A DNA stretch of 64,000 bases. Source: Lachnospiraceae bacterium (lineage in GTDB: Bacteria > Bacillota > Clostridia > Lachnospirales > Lachnospiraceae). This document shows, one piece after another, positions 1 through 8,487 of this stretch. The first letter of the stretch is position 1. Every line of letters starts with the position of its first letter. The notes beneath the pieces are model-generated. The model searched no databases. It worked only from the letters and a program-made list of their open reading frames with translations, and was not told the DNA's origin. The position numbers were made by a program, and so were the translations under genes. The DNA lies in the NCBI GenBank assembly GCA_902363135.1, contig CABIZF010000002.1, positions 385,812 through 449,811 on the forward strand, given 5' to 3'.

Positions 1-113
1 TGCCGAAGAAATTCGTATTTCTGGAGCAGATGCCGATGACAAACAACGGAAAGGCGGATCGGAAAAAGCTCGCGGAGCTTGGGAAAAAGCCGGAGCGTAA
101 GGTGATGGTATGA
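1..113 (+). CDS. dltA: D-alanine--D-alanyl carrier protein ligase, C-terminal end (partial)
   Basis: Only the last 36 codons are in the window. The translated tail contains the motif MPMTNNGKADRKKL, the conserved C-terminal lysine loop of adenylate-forming enzymes, whose lysine takes part in adenylation. DltA activates D-alanine with ATP and loads it on the phosphopantetheine of DltC. Its TGA overlaps the ATG of the next gene (ATGA), which indicates translational coupling with dltB. The assignment rests on this motif plus the complete dltB-C-D genes that follow. Confidence 0.85.
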   Translation, partial: PKKFVFLEQMPMTNNGKADRKKLAELGKKPERKVMV

Positions 114-1267
114 GTTATTATGAGGGACTTGCATTTTTTCTCTGCCTGATCGGAGTGTTGCTGATTGCTGCGGTGCTTGGTTATCTGGAAAAACCGCTGA
201 AATGGTTTAGCTTTGTTGTTTCGTTGCTGTTTGTAGCGGGCGTGTTCTGGGGCTCCTGGCTGAATTTTTTGTATCTGGTGTTGTTTTATGTGTGGTCACT
301 GGTGCTGATTCTCGGATATTTTTCCATCCGGCAAAAGGGAGGCAGAAAGGAAGGCATTTACCATGTCTTTGTACTGCTCTCACTTGTGCCGCTTGTGATC
401 TGCAAGGTGTCTCCGCTGCTTCATATGAGCCTGTTCGGATTCATCGGTATTTCGTATCTGACGTTCCGGGTTGTGCAGATGATCATCGAGATCTATGACG
501 GAGTCATCAAAGAGGTATCGGCGCTTGAAATCACAGCATTTCTTGCATTTTTTCCGAGCTTCAGTTCCGGCCCGATCGACCGCAGCCGCCGGTTTCTGGC
601 AGACTGGAATCGCGTGCTGAAACGAGAGGAGTACATGGAGCTGTGCGGTACCGGTATCTGGAAGCTGCTGCTCGGCGCGGTATATAAGATGGTCATTGCT
701 GCAGGCGCCTACAAGGTGATGGGCTATTTTGATACCGGGACAGAGTGGTACCATTGGGTTGGGTATGCCTATGCCTATGGTATTTATCTGTTCTTTGACT
801 TTGCTGGCTATTCCCTGATGGCAGTCGGCAGTTCGTATATGCTTGGCATTGAGACACCGGAGAACTTCCGTCAGCCGTTTATCAGCCGGGATATCCGGGA
901 GTTCTGGGACCGCTGGCACATTACGCTGTCGCACTGGTTCCGCGATTTTATCTTCACGCGGTTTGTCATGTACAGCTCGAAGAAAAAATGGTTTTCAACG
1001 CGGTTGCAGAGGGCCTGCGCGGGATTTTTCGTCGACATGGGTATCATGGGACTGTGGCACGGCATTACCCCGTCGTATATTTTATATGGCCTGTATCATG
1101 GACTGCTGCTGGCGGCGACAGAGACTTATCAGAAAAAGTCGAAATTTTACAAGAAGCATAAAAATAAGACCTGGTATCAGGTCGTCTCATGGGCTGTAAC
1201 GATGCAGCTCGTATTCTTCGGATTCTTCCTGTTTTCAGGGAAGCTGATGGAGCTTGTCGGATTCTGA
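110..1267 (+). CDS. dltB: DltB, MBOAT-family D-alanyl transfer membrane protein
   Basis: This 385-residue polytopic membrane protein has the normal length for DltB. The MBOAT signature is present: a histidine near residue 270 in WDRWHITLSHW and the catalytic histidine near residue 317 in MGLWHG. In the established pathway DltB works with DltC-bound D-alanine to move the D-alanyl group across the membrane for teichoic acid modification. The start overlaps the dltA stop by 4 bases. Unusually, 266 bases of repeat-rich sequence separate it from dltC, whereas dlt genes are normally packed tightly; a 9-bp inverted repeat (TGAACGCAG / CTGCGTTCA, 1265-1316) begins at the stop codon. Confidence 0.95.
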   Translation: MSYYEGLAFFLCLIGVLLIAAVLGYLEKPLKWFSFVVSLLFVAGVFWGSWLNFLYLVLFYVWSLVLILGYFSIRQKGGRKEGIYHVFVLLSLVPLVICKVSPLLHMSLFGFIGISYLTFRVVQMIIEIYDGVIKEVSALEITAFLAFFPSFSSGPIDRSRRFLADWNRVLKREEYMELCGTGIWKLLLGAVYKMVIAAGAYKVMGYFDTGTEWYHWVGYAYAYGIYLFFDFAGYSLMAVGSSYMLGIETPENFRQPFISRDIREFWDRWHITLSHWFRDFIFTRFVMYSSKKKWFSTRLQRACAGFFVDMGIMGLWHGITPSYILYGLYHGLLLAATETYQKKSKFYKKHKNKTWYQVVSWAVTMQLVFFGFFLFSGKLMELVGF

Positions 1268-1370
1268 ACGCAGATAAGCATTCCCCCGCTTCAAGTGCGC
1301 GAAGCGACTGCGTTCATGAGCAAGTAGCGAAGCGGATTGCGAATGTCCGCTTTACTGTCCGCTTTGCTAG
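1265..1370 (+). repeat. Hairpin cluster after dltB with inverted module-B repeat
   Basis: The dltB stop codon lies inside a perfect 9-bp inverted repeat (1265-1273 with 1308-1316) enclosing a smaller GCTTC/GAAGC stem. A second near-perfect stem follows (TAGCGAAGCGGA at 1325-1336 with TCCGCTTTGCTA at 1358-1369). Positions 1321-1352 are the reverse complement, with one difference, of 54350-54381, so this is a dispersed repeat in opposite orientation. There is no T-run, so it does not look like an intrinsic terminator. Confidence 0.7.
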
Positions 1371-1494
1371 ATCAGGTATAGCACCTTCGCAGCTTATCGG
1401 GAGTGGTTTGCACCACTCCTGATACAAGCAAGTCCAAACCCACCGCTTATTGCTTTGTGCAATTGAAGCAGGGGACTTGCTTGATTCGGTTAAA
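1371..1494 (+). repeat. Intergenic multi-hairpin repeat, module A copy 1 (upstream of dltC)
   Basis: This shares long blocks with 54436-54556 and 61016-61138. Stem 1 is ATCGGGAGTGG (1396-1406) with CCACTCCTGAT (1413-1423) around the loop TTTGCA. Stem 2 is CAAGCAAGTCC (1425-1435) with GGACTTGCTTG (1473-1483), enclosing a small ATTGC/GCAAT hairpin. It ends in ATTCGGTTAAA, 39 bases before dltC. The closing helix seen in the other two copies is not clear here, so this copy may be partly degenerate. Confidence 0.8.
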
Positions 1495-1533
1495 TGGAAG
1501 AGAAGATCATAAGGAAAAGGAAAGGAGTATAAT

Positions 1534-1770
1534 ATGAGAGAAGAAGTATTGGATTTATTGGCAGAGATTTGTGAGGATGATGTAGTGAAAGAAGACCTGG
1601 AGACGGAACTGTTTGAGTCCGGGCTTCTGGATTCCCTCGGGTTTGCAGAGTTTCTGGTGGATCTGGAGGATCATTGCGGTATTGTGATTTCTCCGTCAGA
1701 GGTAGAGCGTGCAGACATTGATACGCCGGAGAAAATCCTGAAGCTTGTAGAGGCAAGGAGCGAAGCGTGA
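1534..1770 (+). CDS. dltC: D-alanyl carrier protein DltC
   Basis: This 78-residue acyl-carrier-fold protein has the expected length. Ser34 in the LLDSLGF motif is the predicted 4'-phosphopantetheine attachment site. DltC carries the activated D-alanyl thioester from DltA to the membrane partner DltB. A good ribosome binding site (AAGGAG) precedes the ATG. The stop overlaps the dltD start (GTGA), so dltC and dltD are translationally coupled. The upstream structured repeat makes the dltB-dltC junction a likely point of differential expression, which is an inference. Confidence 0.95.
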   Translation: MREEVLDLLAEICEDDVVKEDLETELFESGLLDSLGFAEFLVDLEDHCGIVISPSEVERADIDTPEKILKLVEARSEA

Positions 1771-2972
1771 GAAAGATAAAGGCTTTTTTGGTGGCGCTTT
1801 TGCTGTTTGCGGTGACAGTTATCGGCTGCCATTTTTATATCAAAGACAAGGCGTCGGTAGATTCGACTGCGTTTGGCACAATGCCGAGCGAGGAAAAAGG
1901 AAAGCTCCGAGCGGCATTGACGGAAAATATGAGCGAGAATGGTTATCCGATTTTCGGTTCTTCTGAATTTCAGCATGGAAAAGAGAATTTTTATCATCCG
2001 TCACAGGTGTTTTCGGGTACGGACTTTCAGCCAATGCTGATAGGGGCAGGGTATTATCAGTCCCTGAGCCATGCAATCACGCTTGCCTCGATTGAGGATA
2101 GCATGAAGGTGCGAAAAGCGGCGCTGATCCTTTCACCGCAGTGGTTCCGCAGCACCGGGGTTGTCGATCAGGCTTATGCCTCCCGCTTTTCCGAGACACA
2201 TTATGCAGGGGCAATGGCAAATGAGAAGCTGGACGATGAGACGAAGCAATACATTTCCGACCGGACACAGAAGCTGCTGAATGTAGATACAAAGACGCAG
2301 AAGCGTGTGAAGATGTACGATGATGTGCTCTGGAAAAAGAATTCGGATTTTATAGAGGCGGCGCAGGAGACACTCTGGTCGGCGTTTCTTTCAGAAAAAG
2401 AGGATTTCCAGACAATGCTGCTTGGCAGCTCTAAGGAGCTGAAGATGTGTGAAAAACGGCAGGCAGATGCGCTGGAAAAGATGGAAGAGGAAGGACTGCT
2501 TACGAAATCCAAAGAGCCGGACTGGACAGCGCTGCTTGCGCTGGCAGAGCAGAAGGGCGAGGAAGAGAATCAGAATCAGTTCTATATGGATGAAGCGGCC
2601 TATAAGCGTCTGGAGCCGCATCTATCCAAAAAGGAAGGAATGAACAGCGATGCCTATAAGGGCTATCAGACCGGACCGGAATATGACGATCTGGAATGTT
2701 TTCTGAAGGTTTGTCAACAGCTGGAGATTGAGCCGCTGATTGTAATTGTTCCGGTAAATGGTTATTATTATGATTTTACCGGTTTTCCAAAAGAAGCCAG
2801 ACAGAACTATTATGAAAAGGTTCGCACACTGGCGGAATCATACGGGGCAAGGATTGCAGACTTTTCGGATCAGGAGTATACGAAGTATTTCTTTGAGGAC
2901 CGTGTGCATCTTGGAAAGAAAGGATGGGTGATGGTGGATGAAAGTCTTTACAACTATTATAAAGAAGCTTGA
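1767..2972 (+). CDS. dltD: DltD, D-alanyl transferase to teichoic acid
   Basis: This 401-residue protein has an N-terminal membrane anchor (about residues 5-22) and an extracellular SGNH-like domain. The nucleophile motif FGSSE places the catalytic serine at residue 66, and a C-terminal D-x-x-H pair lies in EDRVHLG. DltD performs the last D-alanyl transfer to lipoteichoic acid on the outer face of the membrane. It starts with GTG overlapping the dltC stop. Its 3' end overlaps the small dltX gene by 35 bases in another frame. Confidence 0.93.
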   Translation: MRKIKAFLVALLLFAVTVIGCHFYIKDKASVDSTAFGTMPSEEKGKLRAALTENMSENGYPIFGSSEFQHGKENFYHPSQVFSGTDFQPMLIGAGYYQSLSHAITLASIEDSMKVRKAALILSPQWFRSTGVVDQAYASRFSETHYAGAMANEKLDDETKQYISDRTQKLLNVDTKTQKRVKMYDDVLWKKNSDFIEAAQETLWSAFLSEKEDFQTMLLGSSKELKMCEKRQADALEKMEEEGLLTKSKEPDWTALLALAEQKGEEENQNQFYMDEAAYKRLEPHLSKKEGMNSDAYKGYQTGPEYDDLECFLKVCQQLEIEPLIVIVPVNGYYYDFTGFPKEARQNYYEKVRTLAESYGARIADFSDQEYTKYFFEDRVHLGKKGWVMVDESLYNYYKEA

Positions 2973-3099
2973 GAATCATCCGCGGTTGCAGTTTGCATTG
3001 CAGACAGCAGGGTTCTATGTGCTGCTGATGGTACTGTTTTTGTACTTCATGACGGCAAATCTCTCTTCCGCCCCCAAATTCGTATATTCACAGTTTTGA
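2938..3099 (+). CDS. dltX: DltX, small membrane protein of the dlt operon
   Basis: This is a 53-residue frame starting at ATG 2938 inside the end of dltD. It has a basic N-terminus, one hydrophobic segment (about residues 25-39, FYVLLMVLFLYFM) and the C-terminal tail KFVYSQF. A single transmembrane helix ending in an F-[VI]-Y-x-x-F tail is the hallmark of DltX (DUF3687), a microprotein that takes part in D-alanyl transfer together with DltB and DltD. In many bacilli dltX lies upstream of dltA; here it is last in the operon. No other frame fits, and a strong terminator follows directly. Confidence 0.85.
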   Translation: MKVFTTIIKKLENHPRLQFALQTAGFYVLLMVLFLYFMTANLSSAPKFVYSQF

Positions 3100-3107
3100 T
3101 TACAGGG

Positions 3108-3168
3108 ATCCAAGTAAAAGGCCACCGATCATGCTTGCATGAAGAGGTGGTCTTTTACTTGGATTTTT
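3108..3168 (+). terminator. Intrinsic terminator of the dlt operon
   Basis: A long stem, ATCCAAGTAAAAG-CCACC with GGTGG-CTTTTACTTGGAT, is followed by a T-rich stretch. It begins 9 bases after dltX. Because the stem is nearly symmetrical and A-rich on its left side, it could also terminate the convergent methyltransferase gene. Confidence 0.85.
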
Positions 3169-3192
3169 ATTTGAATTTTTTATTTGGATCTT

Positions 3193-4059
3193 TTATTTGG
3201 ATCCCGCCGCCCATCTTCCTGACGCGCCGCACGGCAGTACCAGTCCGCTTTCGGTGACCGGCAGGCCGATTTCCTCAGACTCTACGTGTCCACCGTATTT
3301 TTTCAGTTCGGTGGCGATCATGTATGTCAGCACGGCAGGCGCGAGGCCGGTCGTGTAGGAATTCACGAGGAAGAAGAGTGGCTGATCACTCAAAAGCTGA
3401 GCAGTCAGACGGATGAACGGATGGATTGAATCCTCAATTTTCCAGATTTCCCCCTTTGGTCCCCGGCCATAGGAAGGAGGATCCATAATGATACCGTCAT
3501 AGTGATTGCCGCGGCGGATCTCGCGCTCTACAAATTTAGTGCAGTCATCCACGAGCCAGCGGATCGGCGCATTGCTCAAGCCGGAGGCTGCGGCATTTTC
3601 CTTTGCCCATCCGACCATGCCCTTCGAGGCATCGACGTGTGTGACAGCCGCGCCTGCCTTGGCTGCTGCAAGGGTGGCACCGCCTGTATAGGCGAAGAGA
3701 TTCAGTACCTTGACCGGGCGGCCGGCATTTTTGATTTTTTCAGAGAACCAGTCCCAGTTTGTGGCCTGCTCCGGGAAAAGACCGGTGTGCTTGAAGCTGA
3801 AGGGCTTGAGCTGGAAGGTAAGCTCCTTGTAGTGGATGCTCCACTGCTTTGGAAGATTAAAAAACTCCCACTCACCGCCGCCCTGCTTGCTGCGGTGATA
3901 ATGGCCGTTCGGATGCTTCCAGCCGTATTGCTTTCTTGGCGTATCCCAGATGACCTGTGGATCCGGGCGCACGAGCAGGTAATCGCCCCAGCGCTCCAGC
4001 TTTTCTCCACGGGAGGTATCTAATACTTCATAATCGTTCCATTGATCTGCTATCCACAT
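3193..4059 (-). CDS. Class I SAM-dependent methyltransferase (RlmI/RlmK-like)
   Basis: This is a 288-residue Rossmann-fold methyltransferase. Motif I is VLNLFAYTGGATL (about residues 118-130), the acidic ribose-binding residue is in THVDAS, and the catalytic-region motif is MDPPSYG (192-198). The DPPSYG form with the FAYTGG motif is typical of the family containing 23S rRNA cytosine methyltransferases (Methyltrans_SAM). The N-terminal PUA domain of RlmI is missing, so the exact RNA target is unknown. It is monocistronic, convergent with dlt, and divergent from the alpha-galactosidase gene. Confidence 0.85.
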   Translation of the reverse strand: MWIADQWNDYEVLDTSRGEKLERWGDYLLVRPDPQVIWDTPRKQYGWKHPNGHYHRSKQGGGEWEFFNLPKQWSIHYKELTFQLKPFSFKHTGLFPEQATNWDWFSEKIKNAGRPVKVLNLFAYTGGATLAAAKAGAAVTHVDASKGMVGWAKENAAASGLSNAPIRWLVDDCTKFVEREIRRGNHYDGIIMDPPSYGRGPKGEIWKIEDSIHPFIRLTAQLLSDQPLFFLVNSYTTGLAPAVLTYMIATELKKYGGHVESEEIGLPVTESGLVLPCGASGRWAAGSK

Positions 4060-4183
4060 AATTCTTATACTCCATTTCTATTAGATGTAAGCACAAAATC
4101 TTTTGTACAGAAAAATAATTCAAGTGTAGCGCTTTCAGTATACGCGATTCAATAGGGGGAATCAAGAAAATATTTTTCCTCTA

Positions 4184-4212
4184 TTGTCATTCTGATAAAA
4201 ATACAGTAGAGT
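4184..4212 (+). promoter_or_regulatory. Candidate promoter of the alpha-galactosidase gene
   Basis: TTGTCA (4184-4189) and TAGAGT (4207-4212) are separated by 17 bases, about 38 bases before the start codon. The -10 is weak, so this is only a candidate. Confidence 0.4.
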
Positions 4213-4250
4213 AAAATAAAAATGATAAAGACGATCAGGGAGGATGCATT

Positions 4251-6440
4251 ATGGCAATTCAGATCAGTTCGGATGGGCGTACGTTTACGCTTCAGACGGA
4301 GAAGAGTTCCTATCAGATGATGGCAGATGCACATGACGTGCTGCTGCACTTATATTATGGAAGAAAAATAGCGGCGGAGAATCTGGAAGAACGTATTTTC
4401 AGAAGTGATGTCGGGTTTGCGGGCAATCCGCCAGAGGCTGGAGAGGACAGAACCTATTCGCTGGATGTGCTGCCGCAGGAGCTTCCGGGCAGCGGAGTCG
4501 GTGACTATCGGGAGGATATGGTACGGCTGTACCATGCAGATGGCAGCTGCGCGGCAGATTTTCGGTTTGAGAGCTATGAAGTACAGGAGGGGGCTTATCG
4601 TATTCCCGGGCTTCCGGCAGCCTATGATACCGGTGAGGAGAAGGGCGAGACACTCGTGATCACGATGCGTGAGACCGCCTCTGCCGTGAAGGTAAAGCTC
4701 TATTACGGCGTATTTGAAAAAGAAAATGTCATTACACGGACGGTTTGCATTGAGAATCAAGGAAAGGAAGCAGTCATATTGGATAAGGCGCTTTCTTGCA
4801 ATGTTGATTTCCTCTTTGGAAACTGGGATCTTATTTATTTTGAAGGACGCCATGCAATGGAGCGGATTCCGGAGCGCGTGCCGGTGCGGCATGCAAAGGT
4901 GGAGATCGGAAGTATTCGCGGCACGTCCAGCCATCAGTACAATCCGGCAATGATATTATGTGATCCGGCGGCGACGGAGGATTTTGGAAGCTGCTATGGC
5001 TTCTGCTTTGCCTACAGCGGCAATTTCGTGGCGGGAGCACAGAAGGATCAGAGAGGTCTGACCCGCGTGCAGATGGGAATCAACCCTGTGCAGTTCCGCT
5101 ATACCCTGGCTGCAGGGGAAGCATTTTTTGCTCCGCAGGTGCTTATGAGCTATTCTTCAGAGGGCTTTACCGGTCTGACCCATCAGTATCATGACTTGAT
5201 TCGGGAGCATATCTGCCGCGGCGCGTACAAGCATGCGAAGCGGCCGGTACTGATCAACAACTGGGAAGCGACGTACTTTGATTTTGATAAGGAAAAGATC
5301 GTGAAGATCGCACAGCAGGCACATGAGCTCGGCATCGAGATGCTCGTGCTGGATGATGGCTGGTTCGGTAAACGTGACAGCGACAACAGCGGTCTTGGCG
5401 ACTGGTATACGAATGAGAAAAAAATGGATGGTACCATGGGCGAGCTCGGAGATGAGATCCATGCGCTTGGCATGAAATTCGGCCTGTGGTTTGAGCCTGA
5501 GATGATCAATGAGGACAGTGATTTGTACCGCGCGCATCCAGACTGGGCGCTTCGTATCCCGGGACGTGAGCCGAACCGCGGACGTGACCAGCTTGTACTT
5601 GATATGAGCAGGTCAGAGGTGCGTGAATACCTGTATGAACGGATTTCTTCTATATTAAATGAGGCAAAGATCGATTATGTAAAATGGGATATGAACCGCA
5701 GTGTCTGCGATCTGTTCGGACATGAACTTCCGCCGGAACGGATGGGTGAGCTTTATCATCGGTTTGTGCTTGGCGTTTATGAGTTAAAGGAGCGCCTGCT
5801 GGCACACTTCCCGCAGCTGCTTCTGGAGGGCTGCAGCGGAGGAGGCGGACGGTTTGATGCCGGAATGCTCTATTATGCGCCGCAGATCTGGTGCAGTGAC
5901 AATACCGACGCGATTAATCGCCTGACGATCCAGTATGGTACCTCTTTCTTTTACCCGGCCGGGACGATGGGAGCACATGTCTCGGCAGTGCCAAACCACC
6001 AGACGGGCAGAGTGACGCCGTTTACGACGCGCGGGCATGTGGCGCTCTCCGGTACCTTTGGCTATGAGCTGGATCTGAATCTCGTATCCGCAGAAGAAAA
6101 GCAGATGGTAAAAGAGCAGCTTGCAGAATTTGACCGTTATTATGAGCTGACACACGAGGGAGACTATTATCGTCTGGCGAAGCCGGGTGAAGCCTTAATG
6201 GCATGGGGCTTTGTGGCGAAGGATCAGAGCCGGGCGATGGTGACGGTTGTGAGTACCGATGTCGAGGGCAACCCGCTGGCACAGCACGTTTCGGTAAAGG
6301 GACTGGCTGAAGGGCGGAACTACCGTTGCTCTTATAACGGAATCGTACACGATGGAAGCGTCTGGAATAGTTGCGGCCTGACCTTAAAGAAGGTGCTGAA
6401 GGAGTACGAAAGTCTCCTGATAGAGTGGACGGAAGTATAA
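4251..6440 (+). CDS. Alpha-galactosidase, glycoside hydrolase family 36
   Basis: This 729-residue protein matches the usual length of bacterial GH36 alpha-galactosidases, with an N-terminal beta-sandwich, a central TIM barrel and a C-terminal beta domain. The nucleophile is Asp480 in KWDMNRS, and the acid/base is Asp550 in CSDNTDA. The substrate-binding motif CSGGGGRFDAG is also present. It should release galactose from raffinose-type oligosaccharides. There is no signal peptide, so it is cytoplasmic and depends on an importer encoded elsewhere. It is followed by a terminator that overlaps the ribosomal S10 promoter. Confidence 0.95.
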   Translation: MAIQISSDGRTFTLQTEKSSYQMMADAHDVLLHLYYGRKIAAENLEERIFRSDVGFAGNPPEAGEDRTYSLDVLPQELPGSGVGDYREDMVRLYHADGSCAADFRFESYEVQEGAYRIPGLPAAYDTGEEKGETLVITMRETASAVKVKLYYGVFEKENVITRTVCIENQGKEAVILDKALSCNVDFLFGNWDLIYFEGRHAMERIPERVPVRHAKVEIGSIRGTSSHQYNPAMILCDPAATEDFGSCYGFCFAYSGNFVAGAQKDQRGLTRVQMGINPVQFRYTLAAGEAFFAPQVLMSYSSEGFTGLTHQYHDLIREHICRGAYKHAKRPVLINNWEATYFDFDKEKIVKIAQQAHELGIEMLVLDDGWFGKRDSDNSGLGDWYTNEKKMDGTMGELGDEIHALGMKFGLWFEPEMINEDSDLYRAHPDWALRIPGREPNRGRDQLVLDMSRSEVREYLYERISSILNEAKIDYVKWDMNRSVCDLFGHELPPERMGELYHRFVLGVYELKERLLAHFPQLLLEGCSGGGGRFDAGMLYYAPQIWCSDNTDAINRLTIQYGTSFFYPAGTMGAHVSAVPNHQTGRVTPFTTRGHVALSGTFGYELDLNLVSAEEKQMVKEQLAEFDRYYELTHEGDYYRLAKPGEALMAWGFVAKDQSRAMVTVVSTDVEGNPLAQHVSVKGLAEGRNYRCSYNGIVHDGSVWNSCGLTLKKVLKEYESLLIEWTEV

Positions 6441-6474
6441 AAGCTTGTATTCGAAAAAAAACAATACTTTTTTC

Positions 6475-6506
6475 AAAAAAGCCCTTGCAAAATCTTGGGC
6501 TTTTTT
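6475..6506 (+). terminator. Terminator of the alpha-galactosidase gene
   Basis: AAAAAAGCCC pairs with GGGCTTTTTT around a 12-base loop. The loop holds the -35 box of the next promoter and the hairpin ends one base before its -10 box. Confidence 0.85.
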
Positions 6507-6513
6507 GTATAAT
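6485..6513 (+). promoter_or_regulatory. Promoter of the S10-spc operon
   Basis: TTGCAA (6485-6490) and a perfect TATAAT (6508-6513) are separated by exactly 17 bases. Transcription should start near 6520 and give a leader of about 230 bases before rpsJ. The promoter is embedded in the upstream terminator hairpin. Confidence 0.8.
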
Positions 6514-6519
6514 GCAAAC

Positions 6520-6748
6520 GTTGTGACATGATAGCGTAGAAGCGTGAGGTTGCTGCAAGCTTCGAGCCTGCAGGTTTTCCGTGGAGCGAATGTCAAGTTA
6601 TGAAACTGGCGACAAGTCACTGTACCAATAGTAAAGAAGTCCATCTTGAATGGAAACACCGTGAAGATGTCAAAGGACACACACGGGAGAGTGTACAGTC
6701 ACCGCTTGTCGTACTGAAAGAGAGTGCGAAAAGGAGGCGACTTTTTTT
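6520..6748 (+). ncRNA. S10 operon 5' leader, candidate structured regulatory RNA
   Basis: About 229 bases without a gene precede rpsJ. Long-range pairing is visible: ACTGTAC near 6620 with GTACAGT near 6695, and GCGACAAG with CTTGTCG just outside it. Local stems are also present, such as GCTGCAAGCTTCGAGCCTGC. From memory, similar leaders precede rpsJ in other Clostridia. Autogenous control by a ribosomal protein (as L4 does in E. coli) is possible but cannot be shown from one sequence. Confidence 0.55.
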
Positions 6749-7066
6749 ATGGCAAGTCAGGTAATGAGAATTACATTAAAGGCGTATGATCATCAGTTAG
6801 TAGACGCATCTGCTAAGAAAATTATCGAAACTGTAAAGAAGAACGGATCTCAGGTGAGTGGGCCGGTTCCGCTCCCGACCAAGAAAGAGGTTGTTACGAT
6901 TCTGAGAGCAGTACACAAGTACAAAGACTCCAGAGAGCAGTTCGAGCAGAGAACTCACAAGAGACTGATTGATATTACGGCTCCGACCCAGAAGACAGTA
7001 GATGCGCTGTCCAGACTGGAAATGCCGGCTGGTGTCTACATCGACATCAAGATGAAGCAGAAATAA
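6749..7066 (+). CDS. rpsJ: 30S ribosomal protein S10
   Basis: This 105-residue protein has the S10 signatures [16 protein letters not shown] and [18 protein letters not shown]10 is part of the head of the 30S subunit and is also the NusE antitermination factor. It is the first gene of the S10 operon, with GGAGG seven to ten bases upstream of the ATG. It is separated from rplC by 134 bases. Confidence 0.97.
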   Translation: MASQVMRITLKAYDHQLVDASAKKIIETVKKNGSQVSGPVPLPTKKEVVTILRAVHKYKDSREQFEQRTHKRLIDITAPTQKTVDALSRLEMPAGVYIDIKMKQK

Positions 7067-7200
7067 GCATCACATTTCAATGAGAGCAAATCCTATCAGG
7101 TTGATATAGAAGTAACGCCAAGTTCCACTTATATCATTCCCTGTCAACTAGGATGATCGCCATAAAGGTGATCCGCTGTAGAAAAACAGGAGGTAAAAGA
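7067..7200 (+). other. rpsJ-rplC spacer with stem-loops
   Basis: The spacer contains a stem pairing TGATATAGAAGT with ACTTATATCA and a small GGATGATCGCC/GGTGATCC hairpin just before the rplC ribosome binding site (AGGAGGT). This could tune rplC translation; no known element is recognised. Confidence 0.4.
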
Positions 7201-7836
7201 ATGAAGAAAGCGATTTTAGCAACAAAAGTCGGAATGACTCAGATCTTCAACGACGACGGAGTTCTCACTCCGGTAACTGTTCTTCAGGCTGGACCGTGTG
7301 TAGTAACACAGGTTAAGACAGTTGAGAACGATGGTTACAGTGCAGTACAGGTTGGTTTTGTTGACAAGCGCGAGAAGCTGGTGGCTAAGCCGCAGAAGGG
7401 TGCGTTTGACAAGGCTGGTGTCTCCTACAAGAGATATGTCAGAGAGCTGAAGCTCGACGACGCTGAGAGCTATGAAGTAAAGCAGGAGATCAAGGCTGAC
7501 ATGTTCGCAGCTGGCGACAAGGTAGATGCTACCGCTATTTCCAAGGGAAAAGGCTTCCAGGGCGCGATCAAGAGACATGGCCAGTCCAGAGGACCGATGG
7601 CTCACGGTTCCAAGTATCATCGTCATGCAGGTTCCAACGGTGCTTGTTCTGACCCGAGCAAGGTATTCAAGGGAAAGAGAATGGCAGGACACATGGGCGC
7701 TAAGCAGATTACCGTTCAGAATCTTGAAGTAATCCGCGTAGACGCAGAGAACAACCTTATTTTAGTAAAGGGCGCTGTTCCGGGACCGAAGAAAGCACTG
7801 GTAACAGTCAAATCAACAGTGAAATCCGGTAAATAA
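7201..7836 (+). CDS. rplC: 50S ribosomal protein L3
   Basis: The start at 7201 gives the canonical N-terminus [16 protein letters not shown], with AGGAGGT seven bases upstream. An in-frame start at 7153 would add 16 non-conserved residues, so it was rejected. The product of 211 residues has the L3 core motif [24 protein letters not shown]3 binds 23S rRNA near the peptidyl transferase centre and nucleates assembly of the large subunit. Confidence 0.96.
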   Translation: MKKAILATKVGMTQIFNDDGVLTPVTVLQAGPCVVTQVKTVENDGYSAVQVGFVDKREKLVAKPQKGAFDKAGVSYKRYVRELKLDDAESYEVKQEIKADMFAAGDKVDATAISKGKGFQGAIKRHGQSRGPMAHGSKYHRHAGSNGACSDPSKVFKGKRMAGHMGAKQITVQNLEVIRVDAENNLILVKGAVPGPKKALVTVKSTVKSGK

Positions 7837-7866
7837 GCCTGAGTTCAGGAAAGGAGGAAGACACAT

Positions 7867-8487
7867 ATGGCAAACGTAGCTATTTATAATATGGAAGGCA
7901 AAGAAGTTGGCACGATGGAGCTCAACGATGCAGTGTTCGGTGTAGAGATCAACGAGCATCTGGTACATCTTGCAGCAGTAGGCCAGCTTGCAAATAAGCG
8001 CCAGGGAACACAGAAGGCTAAGACCCGTTCTGAAGTTTCCGGAGGCGGAAGAAAGCCGTGGAGACAGAAAGGAACCGGTCATGCAAGACAGGGTTCGACA
8101 AGAGCTCCGCAGTGGACCGGCGGTGGAGTTGTATTTGCTCCGGTACCGAGAGATTACACAGTAAAGATGAACAAGAAAGAAAAGAGAGCTGCTCTGAAGT
8201 CCGTACTGACAAGCAGAGTACAGGAGAACAAGTTCCTGGTTGTTGATGAGCTCAAGTTCGATGAGATCAAGACCAAGAAGATGCAGGGTGTTCTGGATGC
8301 TCTCAAGGTTAAGAAGGCACTGGTTGTTCTGAAGGACAACGATCAGAACGTACTTCTTTCTGCAAGAAACATCGCAGACGTAAGAACTGTTCTGACAAGC
8401 ACTCTTAACGTATTCGACATTCTGAAATATGACACAGTAGTAGTTACAAAGGCTGCTGTAGAGAACATCGAGGAGGTGTATGCATAA
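7867..8487 (+). CDS. rplD: 50S ribosomal protein L4
   Basis: This 206-residue protein has the typical L4 loop region rich in Gly, Arg and Lys ([20 protein letters not shown]), which reaches into the exit tunnel. L4 is the autoregulator of the S10 operon in E. coli, which makes it the first candidate ligand for the long leader here. The stop codon overlaps the start of rplW by one base. Confidence 0.96.
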   Translation: MANVAIYNMEGKEVGTMELNDAVFGVEINEHLVHLAAVGQLANKRQGTQKAKTRSEVSGGGRKPWRQKGTGHARQGSTRAPQWTGGGVVFAPVPRDYTVKMNKKEKRAALKSVLTSRVQENKFLVVDELKFDEIKTKKMQGVLDALKVKKALVVLKDNDQNVLLSARNIADVRTVLTSTLNVFDILKYDTVVVTKAAVENIEEVYA

